64,000 bases of DNA. Source: Ostrinia nubilalis (lineage: Eukaryota; Arthropoda; Insecta; Lepidoptera; Crambidae). The notes beneath the pieces were generated by a model that saw nothing but the letters and a program-made list of their open reading frames with translations, did no database searches and had not been told where the DNA came from. Position 1 is the stretch's first letter. Each line of letters starts with the position of its first letter. A program made the position numbers and the translations under genes. The stretch spans positions 6,698,501 through 6,762,500 of the forward strand of contig NC_087105.1 of NCBI RefSeq assembly GCF_963855985.1, written 5' to 3'. Of this stretch, positions 12,401-20,892 are shown piece by piece.

Positions 12401-15400
12401 ATTATGAAAGCATTGGGGGAGGCCTATGTTCAGCAGTGGACGTCCTATGGCTGAAATGATGATGATGATGATGGAACTAGATCACGCTGCCATGGAGATC
12501 ATCAGATCTCCATAGCAGCGAGATCTAGTGGCCCAGGGTCAGGGATCATTCCACGGAGGGAGGGTTACTGAATCGCGTTTGCATCGCACACAGAAGCGCG
12601 TTTATGTTGGCGAGTATCGATGTATCGATGCGAACGCGCGACAGAATCTCTACTGCATCGCTACAAAAAGTCGCCGTGGGCGAGGGGCCTAGAGGAGCTA
12701 GTTGAAATGCTGTTGCGCATCTCCATAGTCGCGACATTGAGTGGCCCCAGGACTAGGGATGGATTTAGTTAATCCACCATCCACTTCGTATTAAAACACT
12801 GTCACACTGGTCGTCTCGTTATCGGCCGAAGAGTACGAGACAATTCGGCGAATTTTACCCACTAAACCTATCAGTCTACTACGTACTAAAACACTGCGTT
12901 ATGCTGACCATGATGACAGGATAAGGCTTAATTTCCTGCTATACTGTGACGTCAACCGACCGTAACAAACGTATGAATTAGCGGCATTAAACGCGCCTCT
13001 GACGTAGATGTCATAATGCATTGCATCATGTAACATTATGTGATAATGTCTATTACGTAATGTTACTCTACTACGTCAGCATAGGAGGAAGTCAAACCTT
13101 ATGATGTCTATGAAGTATTAATTATTACGCCAAACATTACGCGAGTTAAATCATATCGAGTCCCAGTTTAGACAGTCAGTGCAATACTTAATAACAAATT
13201 ACTCACACTGACGCGAATCAGTATGAAACTAAAACCGACCTACAGTTGAGTTATGTTAATAGTTTGATATCATGTCTGCACAAGTTCCATCAATGCAACA
13301 AGATATCAAACTATTTTGGAAGAAAGTCTATTGTCCTCCATTCCGTTACTCAAACATCAAGATACTTTCATTTTTCAACAAAACGGTGCTTCCTGACATA
13401 CTGCAACGACAACAAAGACATGGCTGCTGTCAAAGAGCATCCCAACCATCGAAGGGCCATCTAACAGCCCGGACTTATCGCCGATTAAGACCCTATGGTG
13501 GAAAATGAAGAAAGTCCTTCGCAAAAATCCATCAAAATCGAAGACCGACTTGAAGGCTAAACTCTTGGCTGTGTGGGAGTCAATTACGACCGACGAGTGT
13601 GCAGCGTTGGTTGCGACCATGCCTCTTCGCATTAAAGCTGTAATTGAAAGCAAAGGCGAGAGAACTAAGTGGTAGACGAACTATTTGCATGAGAGCCAAT
13701 GGTAAACGAACATTTTTGCGTCATGTGTTTCAGTATATTTTTTTATTTATTTATGTTATGTAAAGTCTTGAAAGATTTTGAGATACGTTAAAATAAACTT
13801 GGAATGTTACTCAAATTATGGTTTACTTTCTTCTTAACTTTCTTAATTACTTTACCCAAATTCACTTTACATTATTACATAATTATCTTATTTTTCATAC
13901 TAGACGAACTATTTTGCATCGGGGCTCGTATTGTTTATACTTATATTTTCAAGTTTTATTAATAGAAAAAAATGGAAAATTCTCCAATAGGAAACCACGT
14001 GGACTGTTAAGTAACAGGCTTGTTGTTGCAGATCAACCACATCCGCCACCTGATGGACTACATGATGTACTGCGAGGACGGGCAGGTCGCGCCGCCGGCC
14101 GACTGCGAGCACCGCCCGCAGGTGCCAGGACACATCCGCAGGAACCTCATGAAGTGAGCGCTTTGATTCCGTAGTTAGTTTCAGCCAATGACGTCTACTG
14201 CTAGACAAAGAACTGCATTTCCACAACGACTGGCCTTGCGCTGCCTGCATCCAGGTGATTCACTAGATCATCGGTTCACCTAATAGCAGGATTTGATTGT
14301 TTTATCAATGATCGCCGTTTTTCGATGAAATTGAGTGTACTAAGAATATTTCAATTTTTGCGCTATATTATGTTAATTTGTTCCGCGGACTGGGTCAAAA
14401 GCCAGGTCTTGCCCAGACTGAGTCTGTCACGGTTATGGGTCTATGCTAAAACTCGATTACCACCGCGCGAGTTTTAGCGGAGGTCTTATAGCAGGGATGG
14501 CGAACCTTTAAATATCAACTGCCACTTTTGTAAAAAAACGTGTAAGGCCCTTTTCACACGTCCCGGTTGCTGGGTTACCGGCGCCGGGTATCCGGTGGTG
14601 AAGTGTATGGGCATGGTACGTAGCTTTCACATGTTCCGGCGTAATTAATCCGGCATGCCCATACACTTCACGACCGGGTACACGGCGCCGGTTAGCCGGC
14701 AACCGGGACGTGTGAAAAGGGCCTAACAGCTAAACTGCCGCGGTTTTTAACCGCGTGATTTTATAACTAAGTAAAACTAATGCAAGCGTCCGCATTACAG
14801 CTTTTTCCCGCGTATACGTTTCGGGCGGTCTCGCTGTTTGGCGGTTTACCGCTTGCGGGAAAAAACCGTAGTGCGGACTCAGCCTTAGACTTTACGATAC
14901 TGTGTGCATACAGCCTGCTGATGGTGCGTCGCAAGCACCGCGAGCCGGTGTCGGTGGTGAACGCGTGGGAGTGGCGCTCCGTGCCCGACGACGAGCTACT
15001 GGAGATCACGGACCCCGACATGGTGAAACGCACCGTCATGTACCCGCTGCACGCGCCGCTGGTAACTATAAATTAACTAGCGGCCGCCCGCGACTTCGTG
15101 CGCGTGGACCCCGTTTTACCCCTTTAGAGGTGGGGTACTTTACATGTCTCCTTATCTTTTGGGCCCTACCAGCGCTTCGAGACAAACATGGCAAGTGCTG
15201 AGAAGAAATTGTAGTTTTTCACAGAAAGCTATTAGATTCTATGTTCGGCGAGCCACATTTCCTGTCATGTCGTCTCGTTCTATCGCAAGAAAAAAACCCC
15301 CATGCAAAATTTTAGGCTCCTAGCACTTGTAGTTTCTGAGATTTCGTGATGAGTGAGTGAGTCAGTGAGCTCTCGCTTTTATATAGATATAACCTTCAAG

Positions 15401-16159
15401 TTGTTACCGCGGTTTCATACCACCACATCAATATATGACAGTTCAACTTTCCCCGGGACAAACTTGACCGTCATTATGTTTATATTGGCGGTCAAACTGT
15501 AGATCCTGGCTACACAGGAGTTGCAGCTGCAGCGGTGGAAGCGAGAGGTATAGTCTCGTATAGATCAGCCCCCCATAGGACGCCATACACTGTGATACAT
15601 AGGCCGCTTCATCATATAGTCTATTACTGGACATCTTAAAAGTGCCCGGGGCGCTAGCCCCGCTGAAAATCAGTGTCCGGCCTCGCATTTAGCTAACTTG
15701 ACCCTTTTGCCACAATAAAACGGGGCCTCTCTTCTAATAATATTATATTATAATCGTTTCTTTTTTGTTATTTTGTGTCAAATAAAAATTCATTCTTATT
15801 ATTAAATAGAACGAGACCATTGTTTTTAATGCCATATGCTCTAGTTTATCAGTTATTCTAATATAATTTAATTTTGCCACAACAGGAGCTTCGTCCAATG
15901 CCACGTGAACAAATGCTTGAGCTCAAACGGGAGAACGATCAACTCAAAATTCAAGTCAGCAGGTCAGTATCAGGATTTATAAAAAAGAAATGCTTGAACT
16001 TCTAAAAATAGTTTGTATTTGCTTTTGATATAACTATATTATTTTAGAATCCATTTTTAAAAGACCCTGACAACTTTGTCCTTATCTACTACATTTTTTT
16101 GTCTATTTGCTAATATTATATGACTATCCCAACTATAATATTATAAATGCGAAAGTAAC

Positions 16160-16204
<45 letters not shown>

Positions 16205-16571
16205 TACGCTTTCCCGCTTAAACCTCGCAACCGATTTTGATGAAATTTGGCATAGAGATAGTTTGAGTCCCGGGAAAGAACATAGGATAGTTTTTATCCC
16301 GGTTTTTGAAACAGGGACGCGCGCGATAAAGTTTTTCTGTGACAGACAAAATTCCACGCGGGCGAAGCCGCGGGCGGAAAGCTAGTTGACTATAAATCTC
16401 AAACCTCCGCTTACCATTGAACATTGTGGCAGGACGTCGATCTCTTCGCATACGGAGCTGGTGTGCAAGCTGTGCGGAACAGGCCCGCTACCAGTACACG
16501 CTATGAGGATCCACCTTTATTCCAACGCGCATCGCGGGAAGGAGGAAGATTTCCGCGCCTTCCAGTCTTAA
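417..16571 (+). CDS. spn-E: spindle-E/TDRD9-like Tudor-domain RNA helicase, C-terminal eight exons (5' part outside window)
   Basis: Exons read in phase at 417-574, 9862-9981, 10591-10713, 11549-11696, 14032-14153, 14914-15061, 15886-15962 and 16433-16571, all GT-AG. They give 344 codons and a TAA stop. The helicase core is not in the window. Visible features are the stretch [15 protein letters not shown], the motif ALCGLG followed by FPEHDLLV, a charged segment ([15 protein letters not shown]) and a terminal C-x2-C-x12-H-x5-H finger. My recollection of the family is that spindle-E/TDRD9 proteins carry comparable 'MPNIPGLP' and 'ALCGLG...PEHD' segments downstream of the Tudor domain. No alignment was run. 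Members of the family act in germline piRNA silencing. The first exon begins with ATG in frame but follows an acceptor AG, so it is probably internal. The first intron (about 9.3 kb) is full of transposons. The stop codon lies in a 51-bp tandem repeat. The exon chain is nearly certain; the family name is about 60% sure. Confidence 0.62.
641..706 (+). repeat. 33-bp direct tandem duplication
   Basis: GAGACCTAAGGGCCTGGGCA begins at 641 and again at 674, so two near-identical 33-bp units sit head to tail just after the first visible exon. No coding role is seen. Confidence 0.8.
1323..1450. mobile_element. Short palindromic MITE, family A copy 1
   Basis: The terminal inverted repeat GGCTGAGTTGCACCA faces TGGTGCAACCCAGC at the far end. 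Inside are TAACTTTGACCG, ACCGGTGTTTTTTGTATGG and CTTGTCAAAGTTGA. Two further copies of the same roughly 125-bp element lie at 4688-4807 and 49273-49391. It has no coding capacity. Confidence 0.8.
1797..1895 (+). repeat. LINE 3' tail
   Basis: The string CTGGGTCTGCGGGTGTCTAT leads into GGGCGACGGTAATC and then the CTCGTTTGCCTCCTGTCACA tail and an A run. It matches the 3' end of the LINE at 12062-12262 and is 5'-truncated. Confidence 0.75.
2770..2885 (+). repeat. Interspersed repeat of unknown family, copy 1
   Basis: The strings CTCCTGTGTAGCCAGGATCT and GTCAAGTTTGTCCCGGG are shared with a reversed copy at 15437-15552. A short piece recurs at 45110-45140. The class is not recognised. Confidence 0.65.
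3183..3387 (+). repeat. 116-bp direct tandem duplication
   Basis: TTCTAACCTAACCTA and, further on, TTGACTGAATGACTGGAGCG occur twice in the same order with a period of about 116 bp. The first unit carries an extra roughly 35-bp GC-rich segment. Not coding. Confidence 0.75.
4201..5951 (+). CDS. Putative three-exon, cysteine-rich frame next to a Helitron Rep remnant
   Basis: A spliced frame can be read through about 4204-4300, 5235-5377 and 5733-5951, with donors GTAAGC and GTAAGT, acceptors GCAG and TAAG, and phase kept throughout. The first exon holds Cys pairs (C-x2-C, then C-x2-C-x2-C) like a small zinc-binding fold, with another C-x1-C-C cluster opening exon 2. Exon 3 encodes two tandem copies of an acidic/serine unit (DDASS...LLSVSSD). 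No start ATG is visible, and the frame may begin after an acceptor at 4204. Exon 3 ends where an ATG in another frame (5922) opens the Helitron N-terminal sequence. It could be an accessory ORF of the Helitron, or a captured host gene fragment. The family is not recognised. Confidence 0.35.
4369..5100. mobile_element. Foldback element, family B (732 bp)
   Basis: GGGTCTAGTCAAAATGC at the left faces GCGTTTTGACTAGACCC at the right. The internal sequence is rich in TTTGCGATT and CGATTCGATT motifs. It lies in the first intron of the cysteine-rich frame and contains a family A MITE. A 124-bp relative is at 7572-7695. Confidence 0.75.
4688..4807. mobile_element. Short palindromic MITE, family A copy 2, nested
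   Basis: AGGGTGGGTTGCACCA faces TGGTGCAACTCACCCT. The interior shares CTTTGACAAACGTC and ACACCGGTTAACG with the other two copies. It sits inside the 4369-5100 element, so it inserted later or travelled with it. Confidence 0.8.
5535..5608 (+). repeat. tRNA-like sequence with A and B boxes, probably a SINE head
   Basis: AGCTCAGATGGTAAGAGCGC resembles an A box and GGGTTCAATTCC is a perfect B box. A convincing cloverleaf and acceptor stem are not obvious, so this is more likely a tRNA-derived SINE fragment than a working tRNA gene. Confidence 0.4.
5922..6985 (+). pseudogene. Helitron Rep N-terminal region, frameshifted and truncated
   Basis: An ATG at 5922 opens a basic N-terminus (RPPKKRK) that soon meets a stop. 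A second piece contains [14 protein letters not shown], the C-x2-C-x-x-H-F signature of Helitron-like N-terminal domains. A 179-codon open piece (6192-6731) includes [20 protein letters not shown] and [14 protein letters not shown], and a third has [16 protein letters not shown] and [12 protein letters not shown]. All match the order of Helitron Rep/helicase proteins. Reading needs several frame changes. The HUH catalytic centre and the helicase domain are absent, so the protein is dead. Confidence 0.75.
5922..7366 (+). mobile_element. Decayed Helitron, 3' portion with recognisable terminus
   Basis: The Rep remnant at 5922-6985 is followed by non-coding sequence. It ends in a GC hairpin (ACCCG...CGGGT, 7338-7355), then TTTTCAT and CTAG at 7363-7366 with T next. 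This fits the Helitron rule of a subterminal hairpin, a CTRR end and insertion between A and T. The 5' end (TC) was not located. It could lie upstream of the cysteine-rich frame. Confidence 0.65.
7572..7695. mobile_element. Short foldback element, family B copy 2
   Basis: CTAGACAAAACGCACTTT at the left faces AATGGCACTTTGTCTAG at the right, with TGGTTTGCGATT inside. It is a shortened relative of 4369-5100. Confidence 0.7.
7871..9075 (+). mobile_element. PIF/Harbinger DNA transposon remnant (1205 bp)
   Basis: The terminal inverted repeats CGGCCGAATACTGAAACGCC and the inverted GTTTCAGTATTCGGCCG are flanked on both sides by TTA, the typical 3-bp Harbinger target duplication. The interior holds a broken transposase fragment (8216-8590). 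The sub-terminal regions repeat a CTCAAA motif many times. Confidence 0.85.
8216..8590 (+). pseudogene. Harbinger transposase fragment with stop codons
   Basis: The plus-strand reading gives [17 protein letters not shown], then a piece with PLTKC, then [11 protein letters not shown] and other short pieces that include VDL. This is the order seen in HARBI1-type transposases: an RFR-x-SKE motif followed by a helix-turn-helix-like region. Stops interrupt it at several points, and the catalytic DDE region is missing. Confidence 0.6.
11097..11234. mobile_element. MITE with TAA target duplication
   Basis: GGGCCGATTTTTCAATCGTC faces GACGATTGAAAATTCAGCCC. TAA flanks both ends (11094-11096 and 11235-11237), which suggests a PIF/Harbinger-mobilised element. 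It sits in the intron between the exons at 10591 and 11549 of the spindle-E-like gene. Confidence 0.8.
11316..11378 (-). repeat. LINE 3' tail with poly-A, inverted
   Basis: A long T run followed by ATGTGATAGGAGGCAAACGA is the reverse complement of the tail at 242-301. Confidence 0.7.
11719..12062. mobile_element. GC-rich foldback element
   Basis: CAGACCAAACGCGGGGCAGT near the left end has partial inverted complementarity to the right end (CTGCGCTGCTTTCAGTGTG). Inside, CGGGCCCGCGC occurs three times and ACACACCGGACGCAGGGC once. It begins 23 bases past the donor of the 11549-11696 exon. High GC creates long spurious open frames on both strands. None is supported. Confidence 0.5.
12062..12262 (+). 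mobile_element. 5'-truncated LINE 3' end
   Basis: The reading [20 protein letters not shown] is followed by RAYFHLKGR, the conserved C-terminus of lepidopteran jockey/CR1-like LINE proteins. It leads into the untranslated tail CTGCGGGTGTCTATGGGCGA and the CACATAAAAAA end. This copy identifies the shorter tails at 242, 1797 and 11316. Confidence 0.7.
12298..12473. mobile_element. RTE-type LINE 3' fragment with internal inversion
   Basis: Bases 12298-12402 match the plus strand of 24672-24783 (antisense to the RTE element). Bases 12404-12460 match the sense 3' end of the same element (reverse complement of 24590-24648) and finish in an ATGATG tract. Opposite orientations joined at one point fit a twin-priming inversion. 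Confidence 0.8.
12474..12780. repeat. Unclassified repeat block with local inverted repeats
   Basis: AGATCTCCATAGCAGCGAGA and nearby GGAGATCATC form short inverted pairs. TTGAAATGCTGTTGCGCATC at 12703 repeats the TTGAAATACTGTTGCGCATC found at 12271, so a piece flanks the LINE fragment on both sides. The class is unknown. Confidence 0.45.
13270..13676 (+). pseudogene. Tc1/mariner-type transposase C-terminal fragment
   Basis: Reading with one frame change gives [15 protein letters not shown], then [19 protein letters not shown] and a tail [13 protein letters not shown]. This is the end of a Tc1-like DDE transposase. The family normally has PDLNPIENLW. Here the catalytic Glu is replaced by Lys (PIKTLW) and the first two-thirds are missing or scrambled, so it is inactive. 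Confidence 0.75.
14546..14723. mobile_element. Palindromic MITE with TAA target duplication
   Basis: GGCCCTTTTCACACGTCCCG faces CGGGACGTGTGAAAAGGGCC, with TAA on both sides. The central CATGCCCATACACTTCAC is also partly inverted. It is intronic in the spindle-E-like gene. Confidence 0.85.
14786..14883. mobile_element. Short GC-rich MITE
   Basis: GCGTCCGCATTACAGCTTTT at the left faces AACCGTAGTGCGGAC at the right, about 30 bases before the acceptor of the exon at 14914. TTTTTCCCGC and GCGGGAAAAA form the inner arm. Confidence 0.6.
15143..15207 (+). repeat. Interspersed repeat of unknown family, two copies in window
   Basis: CTTATCTTTTGGGCCCTACC, GCTTCGAGACAAACAT and GGCAAGTGCTGAGAAGAAA recur with few changes at about 29895-29958. 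The class is not known. Confidence 0.6.
15437..15552 (-). repeat. Interspersed repeat of unknown family, copy 2 (reversed)
   Basis: AGATCCTGGCTACACAGGAG and CCCGGGACAAACTTGAC are the reverse complement of the copy at 2770-2885. Confidence 0.65.
16127..16385 (+). mobile_element. Non-autonomous Helitron with a (GTCT)n tract
   Basis: It starts TC after A (16126) and ends GCGGGCGGAAAGCTAG before T (16386), with a GC hairpin (GCGGGCGAAGCCGCG) just upstream of the end. A run of about ten CTGT/GTCT units follows ATTATAAATGCGAAAGTAAC. The shared block GATTTTGATGAAATTTGGCA recurs at 52784-53020. It lies 47 bases before the last exon of the spindle-E-like gene. Confidence 0.85.
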
Positions 16572-16735
16572 GTTACGTTACCTTGTCACTTTGTCTAGGA
16601 CTTACGCGCCTACCAGTTTTAAGTTACGTTACCTTGTCACTTTGTCTAGGACTTACGCGCCTACAAGTTTTAAGTTACATTATACTGTCACTTTATTTAG
16701 GACTTCCACGACTGCCAGTTTTAAGTTAATTATAC
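16558..16735 (+). repeat. 51-bp tandem array overlapping a stop codon
   Basis: CCAGTYTTAAG starts at 16562, 16613, 16664 and 16715, exactly 51 bp apart. The first unit holds the last codons and the TAA of the spindle-E-like gene. The following units copy this edge plus the 3'-untranslated sequence TTACGTTACCTTGTCACTTT with rising divergence. Confidence 0.9.
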
Positions 16736-17620
16736 TCGCTTGATTTAGATTTAAATCAAACTTTAGTATTATACTGAGACTATGAGTATTGCCAACTGAG
16801 CCCGTAAACTTAAGTTCATACAGTTATTTTTCCGACTTTAAAAATGTAAGTAAGTACTTAACAGTACTTTACATACAACTTGACAACTTTATTTAAAAAT
16901 CGTTGATTTGTGCATTTAACTACATATTTCCTTTAAGTACAATAGTTAATTTTGTGCTGTTTTTTCAATCGCTTTATAACTTTATTTCCTAAATAAGTTT
17001 AACATATTGACAGCTTTTCTTTTCCTTTAGGGAAATGTATAAAATTGTTAATTTAATTCTTGATACGAGGATAAACGTTATCCGACTTTGGAATAGCAGC
17101 CCCAGTAAGTATAAATGTAGAAGCTGACAAAAGCGATCTCAATTTTGAAATATTTGATTACAAAAATCACATATTGCGTTTTTCTGTATCCCGAAGTTTA
17201 TAGGTTAGATTGGTGTTATTAAAATAAGTAAGATATTTGATGTACTTTACGCAACGGCGTATTTGGAATTTTCTCTGTGTGCCATTCCATTTCTAGTGAT
17301 GATATTAAGCCAAGTTTCTTAGTACTACTTTTCGCATCGACGAATTGATTAAACTAATTGTTTATTTTTATTATACTTTGTCGTTATTTTTTTTTTACTT
17401 TGCTAGGGTAATAAACCCTAAGTAGTTGATAAATATTTAGGTGCTTTCTCTGTATTTTTTTTCTATAGATCTATAGATATTAAAATCTGTAAGACTGTTG
17501 ATTAATGTTAAGTTGTTTAACATTTCACATTCATAGGAGAAACATTGTATTTTGAATATCTACATTTCATCCTATTTTTGTCGAATATAATTGTGATCTG
17601 ACTAAAGATGAATAAATGTT

Positions 17621-17626
17621 AATAAA
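17621..17626 (+). terminator. Possible polyadenylation signal for the spindle-E-like gene
   Basis: AATAAA stands in AT-rich sequence about 1 kb past the stop, with another AATAAA 10 bases upstream. It is the first clustered signal on this strand before the foldback element. The cleavage site is not determined. Confidence 0.3.
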
Positions 17627-17965
17627 GATACATTATTTATTTTATTTCCCTGTGATCGGATGATGTTAAAATTGAACGTTTAATTTAAATAATTAAAAGT
17701 TTATATTTCCATAGAAATAATTATTCAAAATGCGTTATAAGTAATAACCACAGGTTATTACAATGGTCACGGATTTACATAACTTCAATCTACAAGGCCT
17801 CTAAAACAGATGTTCATTAATATTTATCGCAAATACGTAGTCGAAGTAATTTAACACCTCGTTGCGGTGTGCGTTTCGCTTACTTGGGATTTTTTCCAAT
17901 CATAAATAGCTTACTTGGTTAATGTCGTCTGAAGTAGTTAAAGTAGATTGATAAAAATATACTTA

Positions 17966-18176
17966 CGAGCAAATGTATGGAATCACCCTGTTCGTGTTTT
18001 GTACCGAGCGATCATAAGAACTGAATGACTGTACGTATCTATTGAGGTTTCAATTGAAACTATGTAATATTAGAATATTACCTTTAAAATGGTACCATTT
18101 TTATTAATCTTATATTAGTCATTTAGTTCTTACGATAGCTCGGAACAAATAGGGTGATTCCATATTTTTGCGAGTG
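17966..18176. mobile_element. Palindromic MITE with TA target duplication
   Basis: ATGGAATCACCCTGTTCG and CGAGCGATCATAAGAACTGA on the left pair with TTCTTACGATAGCTCGGAAC and AGGGTGATTCCAT on the right. TA flanks both ends, suggesting Tc1/mariner-type mobilisation. Confidence 0.75.
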
Positions 18177-20060
18177 TAGTTTGTGTTCCATCACTACCAA
18201 ACTACAATTTTATTATTGATCACAACTCAAGTTATACCCTATCAAAATAACTTTGCTCCCGGCAGGATTCAAACTTGCGACTACAGGGTTGTGGACCGGT
18301 ACGCGTCAAAAATAAACATAAGGAACCGGTTTGACGAGTCTCGCGAGTGGTTTCTGGAACATATCTTATCTAAATGAGTTAAAATCTCTCTGTGCGTCGC
18401 TTGAGATACCTGCGTTGTGGTTAACACAAAAATGTGCTAGTGTAACCTGTGGTGTAACTTTAGAGCTATGTGGGAACCAGGCGGCAACACCGATTCTGTT
18501 TATAAGTAAGTAAAATTATTATTTTATTGTAAATAAGTTAGATATTTTCGAATTTCATTGATTCCTTAGCCAATTTCGTAATGTTATTTTTATATCATGT
18601 CATATTAAAATTATCTTGTTATTTTAAGAAACCATTATGTGCCGGTTTATTTATAGATTTGCGTAAGTTTATAAAATTACCAGTTTGAACAGCTTTAACG
18701 CTGAAATTGTTTTTTAAAATAACTAGTTTGAACAGCAACCGAACTGGTAGTCGTCTACTCTAATGTAAACACTGAATAAAATTACATTTATCAGTGACGA
18801 TTGTGGTAGGTTACCTACTTACTTGTTTTCTTTTAATTTTCCAGCACAATTTCGTACATGTTACACATTGTTATAAAATTGTTAATAGCTACCTCAATAT
18901 TAGTCCAAAGTGAATGCGTAGGTCGCAATTTACGGCTTGTAAATCAGTAAACTCACTTATTTAATAAAAAATAATTATTATTTAGTACCAATAATTTTAT
19001 AAGAGAACATCTGTCGCCTTATCTCCCCCTATAATAACGTGTTAGGTCACTAAACCCCAAAAGTAAATAACATAAAATATAATGTAATAACAAGGTAAAT
19101 AACAAAACGGTATTGTAATATTTGGCGCATAATTATTGTGTAAAATACCAGTACAGTAGATAAACAGTAGGTATTTTATAGGTACATATAATAAGTAGGT
19201 ATGTTGAAGTTCATCATGTATTCTATTTTTAGTAGATATTGACTGAGTTGTACTCGTAGATAATATTGCCTATCACAAGCTTATATGCTAAAATTATGAT
19301 ACCTATCTAGTCATTTATTGATTTACACCATTAAAAGCAAATACATTAATTAAGTAAGTAGGTACGCGCTCACTAAAACTTAATTAACTTCTGAGTTTCT
19401 TATCTATAATGTATTGTTCGATGCCGGGACCTTTAGCGTTCATTCTTCTGTAAACATACTGTAATTAAAAACAATGATTTCCTGTTTTCTAAAAAGAAAT
19501 CGATCGTTCATTATCTGTCCAATACTTCACAGTTTTAGATCCCAATTCGGCGAAATTAGGCTCCTGTAATGTTTAGTCGAGTTATTTCTATCACCCGGTT
19601 TGTATTCGTGCGGAAATTATGTGTGGATTCTGTAATAAGGTATACTTTTTATTATAACCATTATCAAATTGCTATAAATAAGATATATTCTATAGTTCAG
19701 TAAGACAAGCGAACTCTTATTTATTTCTTAACTTCTCAAGTAATTGTTTCATATTGCTTATGTTCTGTAAATGAAGGATTATGTAGATAAACTTTCTCAC
19801 TCACTGTAAATTAATAGATAATATTTAATTTTGTATTATGCATCACATGAACGATTGGTAACTTTATAGAGATGTCTGTCTAACCAATGGTTGGCTGGTA
19901 GAAATCGCGTATTGGCATTAAGTCGTGTGTAGGTACTTTTATATTACCTAGTGTCTAATGAAATGTAAATCTAGTGCTAAGCATGCGCTCAACTTTAAAG
20001 GTGTTCCTTAGAAGTTGAGTGTTTGATTCAGATAATTTAGAGGTAGAATTGTTTGGTATA

Positions 20061-20892
20061 AATGTCGCAGTCAAATTGTATAATCCGCCGTTCTACATTA
20101 CAGCTAGGCATTTTGCATTACAGCTCTGTTTTGTAATACGGCGGCTTAACGTTTAGGCGGATTGAATACAGCTGAATGAAAATCCGCCGGAATGTATTCG
20201 GCGCCAAACGTTCTTCAATACGGCTAGCCGTAATGTAAAACAGCGTGTCATTACCCGCCGCTTCGATAGTTTTTAGTTCCTATTTTCAATACCATGGCGC
20301 TGCCGGACAAAGTGGCTATGGATTCTGGTGTTCGGCGGAATCCTACACAATAATATTATTAGTGTAAAAATATGAAATCATGGCTGTGGCCGGTGAAGAT
20401 AATTTTATCTTAAAGAAAAATAACCCAGAAAAATGACTAAAACTTTATTGTTTTGAGTTACCTGTTCCCTGTGATCATTTTTAATGTCTAAAAAAGACTA
20501 AAGCCAAATATCTAATTAATTCTTAAAATGTTTAGAAAAGTCTAATTGCTTTGAATTACTTTTTTTTAGATGGCTATCCCTTGTGATTTATAAATAAGTA
20601 AAAAAAAATACTGAAGCCAAATATATTATTTAGTATACAGTAACGAAGATAATAATTCTTAAAATCTGTCTTATTAAAATTTATTTTCATTAAACATTGT
20701 TTTATTTTGTAAGTATGGTCACCCTACAATCTATAGTAGTACGATGCGGCTAAACGTGGGCCGCCGTATTGAAGAACGTATCGCAATGACAATCCGCCTA
20801 AACGTTAAACCGCCGTATTACAAAACAGAGCTGTAATGTAAAATGCCTAGTGGTAATGTAAAACCGCGGATTATACAATCCGACTGCGACAT
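20061..20892. mobile_element. DNA element with about 110-bp terminal inverted repeats (832 bp)
   Basis: ATGTCGCAGTC, GGCATTTTGCATTACAGCTC and TGTAATACGGCGGCTTAACG at the left are matched in inverted order at the right (AAACCGCCGTATTACAAAAC, GAGCTGTAATGTAAAATGCC, GACTGCGACAT). CGTTCTTCAATACGGC is also inverted deeper inside. No transposase frame is present and the superfamily is unknown. Confidence 0.8.

Noticed and set aside
16133..16385. Open frame with Leu-Ser-Val-Cys repeats (CLSV)n
   Set aside because: Translation of the (GTCT)n tract of a small Helitron.
18331..18513. Candidate first exon of MTHFD1 (ATG at 18468, GTAAGT donor at 18506, correct phase)
   Set aside because: Phase and donor fit, but the 12-codon peptide shows no similarity to the expected N-terminus and the segment borders repeat-like sequence.
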